A DNA stretch of 64,000 nt from contig NC_041002.1 of the NCBI RefSeq assembly GCF_004193775.1, positions 12,498,485-12,562,484 on the forward strand. The letters are read 5' to 3'. The DNA comes from Glycine soja (taxonomy: Eukaryota > Streptophyta > Magnoliopsida > Fabales > Fabaceae). Shown here in pieces: positions 11,043 through 21,700 of this stretch. The stretch's first letter is position 1, and every line of letters begins with the position of its first letter. The translations under genes were made by a program, and so were the position numbers. Under the pieces are notes generated by a model. The model ran no database searches. It saw only the letters and a list, made by a program, of their open reading frames with translations, and had not been told where the DNA came from.

Positions 11043-13739
11043 TGTAACACCCCATTTTCATAAAATAAATTAAAAATTATTATTTTATTTAAAAATAAAT
11101 AGAGTTTTTAAAAAAATGATGAGGCTTTTATAGTTAAATAAATAAAGAGAAATAACTTTATTAATTAAAATAATGGTTTGAAGGAAAATAAAAAGAATAT
11201 TTTATTTATTCATTTAATAGGAAATAAAACAGAGTTCCTATTTATAAAATAATGAAAATAAAGAAAAATAAAGTAAATAATAAGTCGAGAGTACCCTAGC
11301 TATAAATAGAGACACATTAGGTCAGTTTTCATACTAACGATACGTCTGTACGCTTTCTCTTCCTCTCAAATTCGTTTTCCCTTCTCCCCATCCCAAAACC
11401 CTCTCTTTTTCCCACATACACTCGTACTTGTCTTAGTAAAACAATGATCCCAGACTTATTAATCGTTGGATCATTGTAAAATTTTAACACACAATTTGGA
11501 ACTTATTTCTGCAAAAGACCCACCGTTGGCATTTTTGAGATAATGTCTGTGGTGGAAGAAATGCCCATCACACTGAGCTTTTTTTTTCCAGACACCCAAA
11601 ACCTATCCTAGAAAAACTACGATCCCAGACTCGTCAATCGTTGGATCGTCGTGAAATTTGGACAACACCTTAAGAACCCTTTTCCACAGTCTCACTATTG
11701 GGATTTGCAAAATAATGTTTTTTCAGAGAGAAATTAGTCTCGTACCTTGACAGTAAAATGGAGGCTATAATCTTTTCCCCTTCTCTCTAACGCTTGGAAA
11801 CCCTAACATAGCAAACAGAGGAAAAACTTGAGGAATCATAAGGAACTGCTAGAGACGATGTTATCACTACCGGACTACACACGTGAGCCCGCTTAGAGGT
11901 AAGGGATGAGTTTATCGCAATTGGGATTATAATGAACATGAGTAGGGATCCTTAGAGGATTAAATTGGAGTTTATTTTGGGATGTTTATTGAATTATAAT
12001 TTTTCTTTACGATTATAAATAGAATATTGTTGTGTTTGACGAACCAGTTGATGTTCTGATGCGAATTGATTGATAAAATTGAGTGCTCTTGTTGTTTTCG
12101 TGTTTCTAACCTATGATTTTGATTTATTGATTTTAATATGATTGTGTTAAATTGTTTGAGGGGTTTACTCCCTATGTTGTGAGAAGCATTTTGTATAAAT
12201 TTTTATATTGAGATTATGAAATGGTGATTCAAATTGAGATTAAGTGACAAATTGAACATGTGATGAATGGTGAGATACATGTGTATTGAAATGTTGTATG
12301 TATAGAGTTGTGAGCAATGAACTATGCAATCACACAATTGTAAGACCCTTTAAGGGTGACAAGCTTTTGCGTGACGAGTATTGTGATAGGATCCATTGTG
12401 GGGACTCGACGAGTTGAATCACTTTGAGGCCCGACGAGTTTAAATAATTTTGAAAACAATTGAGTAGTTGTGTGTATTGCATAGTTCATAGGTAAAGTGT
12501 ATATGATTCATGAGGTGTGATAATATGTTACTTTGGGATTATACCATTGTGATTGAGACCTAGTGTATGTGATAAATTGAGTATGTATTGACTTGTAATA
12601 TATATATGTGCATTGAGATGTTGTGCGCATTGAGTTGTGAGCTATGAATCGTATAATCACATGACTATAAGACCCTTTAAGGGCGAAGAGTTAATGCGTG
12701 ATGAGTATTGTGATGGGAACTATTGTGGGGACCCGACGAGTTTAGTCACAAGCATGACGAGATAAAATTATTTTGAGAACAATTGAGGAGTCGTGTGTTT
12801 TGTACAATTCATAGATAGAGTCTGTGAGCTAAAATGTTTTCTAGGTTGGACCTGAATCAGGAGGGAGAGGCCCTGACGAACTCTTCGAAGTCTAGGCCTT
12901 GGGGGTAAATACACCCGGTTTGAGTGCTCTTTTAAGCTTGTGCCGATCCCACATTGTTAGAGCATTCTTGCAAAACAGTGTGACCCTAACTGGTCTCCCT
13001 ATGATTTTACATAGTGAGAGTGACCTGACTTACTAGTGTATGGTTTGTCTTGTCATGTACTCCTAGGCGCCTGACATGGTTTTTCACTGACAAGGTACCA
13101 CATTACATATAGGATTGAGTCTTAGTGTATCTATTGCATAACTCTTGTGTATTGATCGATATTGATTGATTTAGTGATACTGTGTTTTGAACATTGAGTA
13201 CGTGAATGATGTGAAAATGAATGTGACGTGTTGTGTTGTGATATGATGTTACATGACAAAGTGGTGGAATGACATGAACTATGTTTAAGTAAGTTGTATT
13301 ACATTTATATGATATATATATCTATGTTGTCTCATTTCTCTCTATTAGTTAGGAATATGATAACTCATTCCCCATGTGCTATTTGTGTTTGGATCTTGTG
13401 ATAATCTCGAACTTTGTGTTCATGGGAGTAGATGGTTAGGTGGATGGCTATGGAGAACCTCGTGTTAGAGGATGCGAGAACACAATGCTCTGATAGGATG
13501 TGACATTGGGGTATAGGTTTCTATATTAATTGCATGAAGTCTTGGACGACCTTTTTTTGAGCTGACATAATTTTATTATTTATTTGAACAAGTTCTATTA
13601 TGATGTTAGAAAATTGAACGTAAGCCTTTTACCCTTTGAAATTCTTTTATTTAAATGTGTTTTAAAAACTTTTAATTAATTATGATTTCTTATTCCTTTT
13701 ATTATTAGTACATATATGTGTGGGGAAGAGGATGTCACA
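11043..13739 (+). repeat. LTR B (middle LTR of the array)
   Basis: Runs from TGTAACACCCCATTTTC to GATGTCACA, 2697 bp, the only complete copy. TATA box at 11301. It contains an internal duplication of about 300 bp: segments near 12270-12500 and 12590-12830 both have AAGACCCTTTAAGGG followed by GACGAGT motifs. The bases either side of the B-to-C block do not form a target duplication. Confidence 0.75.
11301..11308 (+). promoter_or_regulatory. TATA box of LTR B
   Basis: TATAAATA in the conserved context CTAGCTATAAATAGAGAC, matching LTRs A and C. Confidence 0.55.
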
Positions 13740-15161
13740 TTTAGTGGTATCAGAGTAGGTCGAACCTTTCGACTAGTGTGTTATGTTCTTATCATATTCT
13801 GGTGTGCGCTTTGTGTGATTACTTATGGATGCTTTTGTTGAGCATGCTTGAATTATTAATTGTAATTGCCTTTGCATGATTAAATGAGATTGAATGATGC
13901 TTGCGATGTGTGTTGCATCCTTAATGTCTGCTATACCATAAATCCACTGTTGAGTCATGAGTTACGAGACTGGCCATCTCTATAATTTGTGAAGTGCGGT
14001 TGGACATTATGGCAAGTTGTTAGGTGATGCAGGTAGTCTTGATATTGATTGATAATACCTTAATGAGCCCTTATCTTCCCGCGTGTATGTTGTTTATAAG
14101 CTTATTTTTCTCTTGATGTGTCGATTAGTGTTGTGAAAACCTTTTGAACCATATATATGCCTTGGATGAGTGTGTCTCTCTTGATGTGTAAACACACGAC
14201 TACTTAACTCATTTTTTTATGTAGTCATGAATGTGGTTGTTGAAACTTGTGATTCCTTAATACATCCTTAGTGACTGTTTAATTCTTACTTCTTATATGT
14301 ACGTTATATACTTGTTATATGAACCTTATAATTCTATGTATGCTTGTAGTAGAGTGTTTTAACTTAAGTACATAAATAGTATGGTTGGTTGTGTTTTCTA
14401 ATTCTTAGTGATGCTAATACCCGATAGTTCGATGACCCATATCGAGATATATTTCATAAGGAATATTCCTTTTATCGTACCTTCTAGTTCTAGTACAACC
14501 CATTTCCTTGTGTTTCATTTTGAAGTCAAGTTACTCAATTACACTTGCAAGCCTGAGTATAATTCATTATTTGTTTTGTGAGACTAGGCCAAATAGTTTT
14601 TGGATTATTGGTGTTTCTGTCACAATCAAGTGATTGTTAACGTCTCCATATGGGTGTACATTCTGGTCATGTTTTAGTTTCTAGAATTCATTTGGAATAT
14701 TTGTTGTTGATTCTGAATGAATGATCCTTCTTGATTTAAAATTATTTCCTCCTAGTCAATCGACTCTTAATCTTGTTATGGGTTGATCGTCTTCCAATCA
14801 TGTCTTGTTAAACTACTTGATAATCTGTCATGTTGTTACTTTCATTATGAATAGAGAGAGACTTTCGCCCTTACGAATCGCGTTAAGGTGTTTTAAGAGG
14901 AAACACCCGAGTATGCATGATCCAGGTTAACCATAGATGAAAGTCAACCTTAGTGAGCATCGTACTTGTGTTCCTTAAGGATGTGCTTAGTTTACCACCT
15001 AAGTGCAAGATTGAGAATCTTGTAGGTGTAGTACCTATAGAAACCTGTAACCGTAGTTCTTGAGAGATGTCTGGTATATAGTTGTTTAATAGTATAGAGT
15101 AGTTAGGAAAGCTAAGAGAAGTAGTTAGAATGCTTAGTGTGAAACCCTAAGAGAATGTAAG
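13740..15161 (+). other. Internal segment of array unit 2, left part, non-coding
   Basis: Begins with the primer-binding site and runs to the SIRE1 insertion point. It has no gag or pol frame and only short random open frames. It continues at 24503 after SIRE1 and its target duplication. Confidence 0.65.
13745..13755 (+). promoter_or_regulatory. Primer-binding site after LTR B
   Basis: TGGTATCAGAG five bases after the CA end of LTR B, complementary to the 3' end of initiator tRNA-Met. It sets the plus orientation of the array. Confidence 0.7.
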
Positions 15162-15166
15162 GTCGT
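15162..15166. repeat. Target-site duplication GTCGT (left) of SIRE1
   Basis: GTCGT directly precedes the left LTR and is repeated at 24498-24502 directly after the right LTR: a perfect 5-bp duplication proving the element ends. Confidence 0.9.
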
Positions 15167-16159
15167 TGAAATTCTGATACCGATGACAGATGTCGTACCA
15201 GATGTCACGACATCACGCTTCAGAACATGGAGATTATATTTGACTGTATGAACAGATTAAACAAATAAATAACACAAGAGAATTGTTAACCCAGTTCGGT
15301 GCAACGTCACCTACATCTGGGGGCTACCAAGCCAGGGAGGAAATCCACTAAAATAGTGTTAGTTCGAAGATCTAACAGCCACTGTTTACAACCTTCTCAC
15401 CTAACCACTACCCGTGCAACCTCTACCTAAGAGCCACTCTTAGATATGAGAAACCCCTCTCACTCCCTCTCAAACACACTCCCGTGTTTACAATTAATTC
15501 AAATACACACCAGAGATTGCTCTCTGAACAAAAGAGATCAACTCTACACACTCAGGTCCAACACTTGATGTTAGAGTAACATCAAGGTGGCTCACAAAAC
15601 ACTCAAGTCCCAAAACTCACAAAATAACTCTTCAATCTCGGACTTGGTAGAAAACTCGTGCAGCCTTCATGTTTAAATAGCAGTGTGCGTATCTGGGCTG
15701 CAACAACTTGCGCTGGATGAGATCTATCATTTTCCTGAAAATCTGCACTTAAAGATCTAAACGATAAAGCTTGATCTTTTAGTTTTTATCTTTAATCTTT
15801 AATCCCTGAACGAACTATTCAAGTTTGTAATTCGAACTTTAATTATCTTTTAATTCGTTCCTAAAGATAGATCTCCAATCTGTTGCTAACTGCACATTAA
15901 TCTGTTAAAGATATAACAGATTTATGTGTCCAGTATTTTCGGGCAAGATGTCCTGGACATCGTATCCGACATCGTGGATCCTGCAGCTTCAATTCTTCAT
16001 TTGACATTTTCTCTTGCCTTGTGCATTGTGCAGTCCAATCTGATTCATAACGTTGGACATCATGTGCAGCAACTCCAGCTTTCCTTCAATGTCTAAGTGC
16101 TTATGTTTTAACAAAATTTTAGCCAATCTTTTAAAGCTCAGTAAAGCTAAGCACTAACA
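15167..16159 (-). repeat. SIRE1 3' LTR
   Basis: 993 bp; on the plus strand it runs TGAAATTCTG to CACTAACA. It is identical to the right LTR except one base. It contains two GATGTC/GACATC modules (15189-15214 and 15947-15973). Confidence 0.93.
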
Positions 16160-16172
16160 ATCTCCCCCTTTG
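16160..16172 (-). promoter_or_regulatory. SIRE1 polypurine tract
   Basis: Minus-strand AAAGGGGGAGAT directly upstream of the 3' LTR. Further GGGGGAG tracts occur upstream at about 16363, 16473, 16563 and 16607. Multiple polypurine tracts are reported for sireviruses. Confidence 0.8.
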
Positions 16173-16738
16173 GCAAATTTTGTCTAAAACATACTTAGAC
16201 ACTTCCTGAGCAGGTACGAGCAGTTATGCAAGTGGGATCAGCAACTTTCATTATCAGAGTAATCAAGCACAGCGGTATCTGTAGTGGCGACAGCAAAATT
16301 CTGCAAGTTGCAAGTCGTTTCCAGGATGTCAAGACATCTCACGTGACATCAGCTTTCTGCTCCCCCTGTCTCCATGCTCCTACTGCTGTGAAGCAGTTCA
16401 CTGCGGCATCTTCTATCAGCTACTAGTCTTTTCCAGGATGTTAAGACATCTCTTGTGACATCAGCTTTCTGCTCCCCCTGTCTCCATGCTCTTACTGCAG
16501 CATCTTCTATCAGCTACTAGTAGTTACAGTAGCTTACATCAGTCATCATCAGCAGCAGCAGTCTCCCCCTCAAAATCATGAATCATGCATACATCGTATC
16601 ATACAACTCCCCCTTTTTAGACAGAATTTGACAAAAGTAGAATGCATGCAAATATTACAGACCAATAGCAATCAATTGTTCAAAGGGACATGCCCCTATA
16701 GCTAGTAAGAGTAAAAAGCAAAAATAAAGGTCTGATGG
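16173..16738 (-). other. SIRE1 3' non-coding region with a tandem duplication
   Basis: Between the env-like ORF and the polypurine tract. Two imperfect copies of about 110 bp (16320-16430 and 16432-16520) each carry a half-site module followed by a GGGGGAG purine tract on the minus strand. No coding frame belongs here; the plus-strand frame at 16226-16426 is incidental. Confidence 0.65.
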
Positions 16739-18595
16739 TCATGGGGTGGCATCAGAATCATCATCATCGGATTCTGTATCCTCTGCTGCATTTTCTTCTT
16801 CCTCAGCGGCTTCTTCTTCTTCCTCAGTTGCTTCACCATCATCAATGCCACTGTCTGAGAGTCTTTTGATCAGGCGTTCCAGCTCCATTTTCTTCTCTGT
16901 GGTGGCTTTGATGGTTGCTTCCAGCACCTTGCATGTGTCCTTGAGTTCAGCAATCAAAGCATCCTTGGACACAGCACCTGAAGCAGCAACTTTCCCTGAT
17001 GTCGAGACAATGTCTGGGACATGTGTCCCCTCAAACAGTTTGTAATGCAGGGACAGAGCAGATTCTCTCTTCATCACAGAGTCAATGTTGTTTAAAATAT
17101 TGGGATGTTGACTCAACATAATGCCACACAATACAGTTGGGAAGGCAATGGGTAATTTGACAGCAAAGGATTCTGAATGCTTAACAGTTTGATCAAAAAT
17201 ATAGTTTCCAAAATTAAATTTGGACTTGGTTCCAACAGCATACAGAAATTTACCCAAACCTGTGGCAACAGTGGAAGTATGATTGGTGGGTACCCAGTTT
17301 GCAGCGCCAATCCTATGCAGGATTGCATACTTCATACTCAGCTTCCCTGCAGAAAGCTTCCCTTTCTTTGGCCAATGCTGGACTTGTTTGGCAGTGATTT
17401 CCTTGGCAATTTGATGCTCAGAAACAGCAAGATCCACCACTCCTTCAGTTGGTCTGCCCAGGTATTTGTTGATCACAGCAGGGGAGAATCTAACACATTT
17501 TCCTCTGACAAACACTTTCTGATAATCATCACTTTTTCTGTTTGTTATGTCAGAGGGAATGTTGACAATGAATTCCCTGACTAGGCTTTCATAACAGTCT
17601 CCCAACTTGGTGACTGTCTTCAGTAGTCCAGCAGCCTTGATGAGGTCCATGATCTCCTTGCAAGCCAAGGCATCTCTTCCCAGTTCTCTTTCAACAGCAA
17701 GTCTGCGTTGATATACAAATTTCCACCTTTCAACATTGCCAATGGAGTGGAATGAAATGTTGTCCAATGGTGCATCAGGGACATTTCCAGGCACCTTTTT
17801 CCCTGATTTCTTGGCCCGCTTGATGTCGAGAACATCTAGTTCGACATCAGAATCAGAATCAGATGAGGAAATTTCTTTCCTCTTCTTGGAAGGGATTGCA
17901 ACTTTGCTCCATCTGGATGTGGTAGGAGTGATTGGAGTGCTCTTCTTCTGTGCCATAGTTTTGATTCGTCCAGACCTAGTAATGGGGGTTTTCCCTTTTC
18001 TGCTTTGTAACCTTTCTGCAATGCCAGGTGCCAACTTGTTGGCAATGGGTTCCTCATCAGATTCTACTTCTTCTAGGTCAATGAGGTCACCTGGAGCAGG
18101 TTCTGGTGCCCTTGGTGCAGGGGTCTCCTCTGTGGCTTGATCCTCTTCCTCTGTTGATTCCTCTTTACTGGATGAAGAGGGGACTTCAGCATTTGGGGTG
18201 GAAGATGTTGGAACATCTTCATCAGCATCAGGGACAGAAGCATTTTTCAGAATGTTACTCACAATACTGCGGATCTTCTTATCCATCTCCGTGTCTACTT
18301 CCCTAGGACTTGTTGCAAGGCTAGGGTTTTCAGAAATCTTCACTCCCTGTTGTCTTTTGGGGACCTGTTTCTCAGGAACAGGGGCTTGACCAGGAATCAT
18401 TTGTATGGGTTGGATATGGAATTCAGGTCGTTCCTGGTTTGATGGTGCTTTGGGGGATGATGGAGATGATGGTACAGAGGGTGAACCAGGAGCTGCAGTA
18501 TCTTTTGGTGAGGTAGCCATGGAGAAGCAGAGCTTTTGAAATGGTTTCGTGAAAATCTGAGAGCTGTTGTGGAATGCTGAAAACGAGATTACCAC
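16739..18595 (-). CDS. SIRE1 env-like protein (read through from pol)
   Basis: A 618-codon open frame after pol. The codon at 18595 is GTG; the first ATG is residue 26 (MATSPKD). The frame is the same as pol, and all 39 codons from the pol stop (18712 to 18596) are open, so synthesis by UAG readthrough fits better than separate initiation. Order: a Pro/Ser-rich N-terminus (about 26-90), a basic, Ser-rich linker to about 260, a globular region (about 280-510) resembling the plant transposon-protein domain seen in other plant retrotransposons, a predicted coiled coil (about 540-585) and a very acidic tail (from about 590). I see no clear signal peptide. In SIRE1 the ORF is called envelope-like, but a fusion role has not been shown. 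It is intact here. Confidence 0.85.
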   Translation of the reverse strand: MVISFSAFHNSSQIFTKPFQKLCFSMATSPKDTAAPGSPSVPSSPSSPKAPSNQERPEFHIQPIQMIPGQAPVPEKQVPKRQQGVKISENPSLATSPREVDTEMDKKIRSIVSNILKNASVPDADEDVPTSSTPNAEVPSSSSKEESTEEEDQATEETPAPRAPEPAPGDLIDLEEVESDEEPIANKLAPGIAERLQSRKGKTPITRSGRIKTMAQKKSTPITPTTSRWSKVAIPSKKRKEISSSDSDSDVELDVLDIKRAKKSGKKVPGNVPDAPLDNISFHSIGNVERWKFVYQRRLAVERELGRDALACKEIMDLIKAAGLLKTVTKLGDCYESLVREFIVNIPSDITNRKSDDYQKVFVRGKCVRFSPAVINKYLGRPTEGVVDLAVSEHQIAKEITAKQVQHWPKKGKLSAGKLSMKYAILHRIGAANWVPTNHTSTVATGLGKFLYAVGTKSKFNFGNYIFDQTVKHSESFAVKLPIAFPTVLCGIMLSQHPNILNNIDSVMKRESALSLHYKLFEGTHVPDIVSTSGKVAASGAVSKDALIAELKDTCKVLEATIKATTEKKMELERLIKRLSDSGIDDGEATEEEEEAAEEEENAAEDTESDDDDSDATP

Positions 18596-18706
18596 TAAAA
18601 TGTAAATTTGAATGCGGAATGTAGAGGGACGTGTGAAGCAACGGTCAAATCTGTTTTGGCCCAGTAGTGAATGTGCTATAATCGTTTGAGCACATTCAGA
18701 TAACAG

Positions 18707-18715
18707 TAATTGCTA
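18707..18715 (-). promoter_or_regulatory. Leaky pol stop codon, UAG-CAA-UUA
   Basis: The pol frame ends TAG at 18715-18713 and the next six minus-strand bases are CAATTA. UAG followed by CARYYA is the tobamovirus-type readthrough context, and stop suppression between pol and the env-like ORF has been reported for SIRE1. The frame stays open for the following 657 codons, as readthrough requires. Confidence 0.85.
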
Positions 18716-21700
18716 TAAATCCTCTAGCAGACAAATGCCCAGCTTGCCCCTCAGTTTTTCAAATTGATTTGCATCCAATGCCTTTGTGAAAATATCTGCT
18801 ATTTGTTCCTCAGTGTCAACATGCTCTAGTGTGATAACTTTCTCATCAACAAGATCTCTAATATAGTGATGTCGAATGTCAATGTGCTTGGTTCTGCTGT
18901 GTTGAACTGGATTTTTTGAAATATTAATAGCACTCAAGTTGTCACAGTACAATGTCATGACATCTTGTTCGACATTGTACTCCTTGAGCATCTGCTTCAT
19001 CCAAACTAGTTGTGAACAACTGCTTCCTGCTGCAATATACTCTGCTTCAGCAGTAGATAGGGACACGCAGTTTTGTTTCTTGCTGAACCATGAAATAAGA
19101 TTGGTTCCCAAATAGAAACATCCACCAGAAGTGCTTTTTCTGTCATCTGCACTTCCAGCCCAATCAGCATCACAATACCCAACCAGCATTGAATCTGAAC
19201 AATGACAGTACATAATCCCATAGTCACTGGTGCCATTTACATATTTCAGAATTCTCTTTACTTGATTCAAGTGACTTATCTTGGGATTGGCTTGATATCT
19301 TGCACAAACACCTACTGCATAGGTGATGTCAGGTCTGCTAGCTGTTAAATATAGTAAGCTCCCAATCATGCTTCTGTACAGGCTTTGATCAACACTGGTG
19401 CCAGCTTCATCTTTTGACAGCTTCAAGTGAGTAGGTGCAGGTGTTCTTTTATGGCTGGCATTTTCCATCCCAAACTTCTTGACAATGTTCTTTGCATACT
19501 TGCTTTGTGAGAGGAATATGGAGTCTTCCATCTGCTTCACTTGGAGTCCCAGAAAATAAGTCAGCTCTCCAACAAGACTCATCTCAAATTCAGATTGCAT
19601 CTGTTGGACAAAATGTCGAAGCATCTCATTCGACATCCCTCCAAACACAATGTCATCAACATATATCTGTGCTATCATCAAGTTTTCAGCATCTTGTTTG
19701 ACAAAGAGAGTCTTGTCAATTCCTCCCTTCCTATACCCTTGCTGAGTAAGGAACTCTGTTAGCCTTTCATACCACGCTCTTGGAGCTTGCTTCAATCCAT
19801 AGAGAGCCTTCTTGAGCCTGTATACATGATCTGGATGAGTTGGATCTACAAATCCCTTTGGCTGCTCCACATAGGCTTCTTCATTCAGGTATCCATTCAG
19901 AAACGCGCTCTTCACATCCATCTGGTACAGCTTGAATTTGAGGATGCAAGCTACACCAAGTAATAATCTGATGGACTCAAGTCTAGCAACAGGGGCAAAA
20001 GTTTCATCAAAGTCTACACCTTCAATCTGAGTGTAGCCTTGAGCAACAAGTCTGGCCTTGTTTCTGGTTATAACACCATCTTCATTGGTTTTGTTCTTGA
20101 AGATCCACTTGGTGCCAATCACATTAGTTCCCTCGGGTCTAGGAACTAGCTCCCAAACTTCATTCCTTTTGAATTGCCCCAATTCTTCTTGCATAGCATT
20201 GATCCAGAACTCATCAGTCAGTGCCTCTTTCACATTCTTTGGCTCAGTTTTGGAGACAAAACATGAATTGGAGACAATCTCAATCTCCCTCGATCTTGTA
20301 GTGACTCCTCTATTTGGATCTCCTATAATCAGCTCCTTGGGGTGCATCTTCTGGATTCTAAGGGAGGGTCTCTTGTCAGGTTGATTGATGTTTGGTTCAT
20401 CTGTAGCAGAATCAGAGTTTTCTGCATTTTCTGCACTTTTAGCTGCATCTGCTACATTGTCTCCCGATGTTCTGACATCTTCTTCGACATCCTTCTTTCT
20501 TGCTGGAGTTAGATCATCAACAACCACATTGATGGATTCCATCACAGTTCTGGTTCTGGAATTGAATACTCTATATGCTCTGCTGTTTGTAGAGTATCCC
20601 AAGAATATCCCTGCATCACTCTTGGGATCCATCTTTCTCCTTTGCTCTCTATCAGCCAAAATGTAACATGGACTTCCAAAGATGTGGAAGTGCTTGACAG
20701 TTGGCTTCCTCCCTTTCCAGATTTCATACAGTGTGGTTGGAGTCCCTCTTCTAAGTGTGACTCTGTTGTGGATGTAGCATGCTGTGTTCATGGCTTCAGC
20801 CCAGAGATTATAGGGAAGTTCTTTGGCATGAAGCATGACCCTAGCAGCTTCTTGCAAAGTCCTGTTTTTCCTTTCAACTATGCCATTTTGTTGTGGTGTA
20901 ATGGCTGCAGAGAACTCATGAGTGATGCCTTCAGACGTGCAGAATTCAGTAAACTTGCTGTTTTCAAACTCTCTGCCATGGTCACTCCTGATTCTCTTGA
21001 TGACACAGTCTTTTTCTCTTTGAAGTCTTAGGCTCAACTCCTTGAATACTTCAAAGGTGTCTGATTTCTCTCTGATAAAGTTGACCCAGGTAAATCTGGA
21101 GAAATCATCCACAACAACATAGGCATACCTCTTTCCTCCAAGGCTTTCAACTTGCATAGGCCCCATCAAGTCCATGTGAAGTAGTTCCAGCACCCTGGAA
21201 GTGGTCTGATGTTGAAGCTTCTGGTGGGACATCTTGACTTGCTTTCCAATCTGACATTCACCACAGATTCTGCCTTCTTCTATTTTCAGATTGGGAATGC
21301 CTCTAACAGCACCTTTGTCAATGATTTTCTTCATGCCTCTTAAGTGCAGATGTCCAAATCTTTGATGCCATATTCTGACTTCATCTTCTTTGGAGAATAG
21401 ACATGTGGAGGAGTAACTAGTTTCTTGAGGTGTCCATAGGTAACAGTTGTCCTTTGATCTGCTGCCCTTCATTAGAACTTCACTCTTCTCATTTGTCACC
21501 AAGCATTCTGACTTTGTGAAGTTTACATTGAATCCTTCATCACACAACTGACTGATGCTGATCAGGTTTGCAGTCAGTCCCTTCACCAGCAGTACTCTGT
21601 TCAGACTAGGAAGTCCATCATGGACTAGCTTTCCCATTCCAATGATCTTTCCTTTAGAGCCATCTCCAAATGTCACATAGCTAGTGGAGCAAGGTTCAGT

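Noticed and set aside
13745..13755. tRNA-Met gene fragment
   Set aside because: Only the 3' complement needed for retroelement priming is present, directly next to an LTR end.
16746..18389. Several plus-strand frames opposite the env-like ORF (for example Ser-rich 99 and 134 codons)
   Set aside because: They are antisense shadows of an intact, family-recognised minus-strand ORF.
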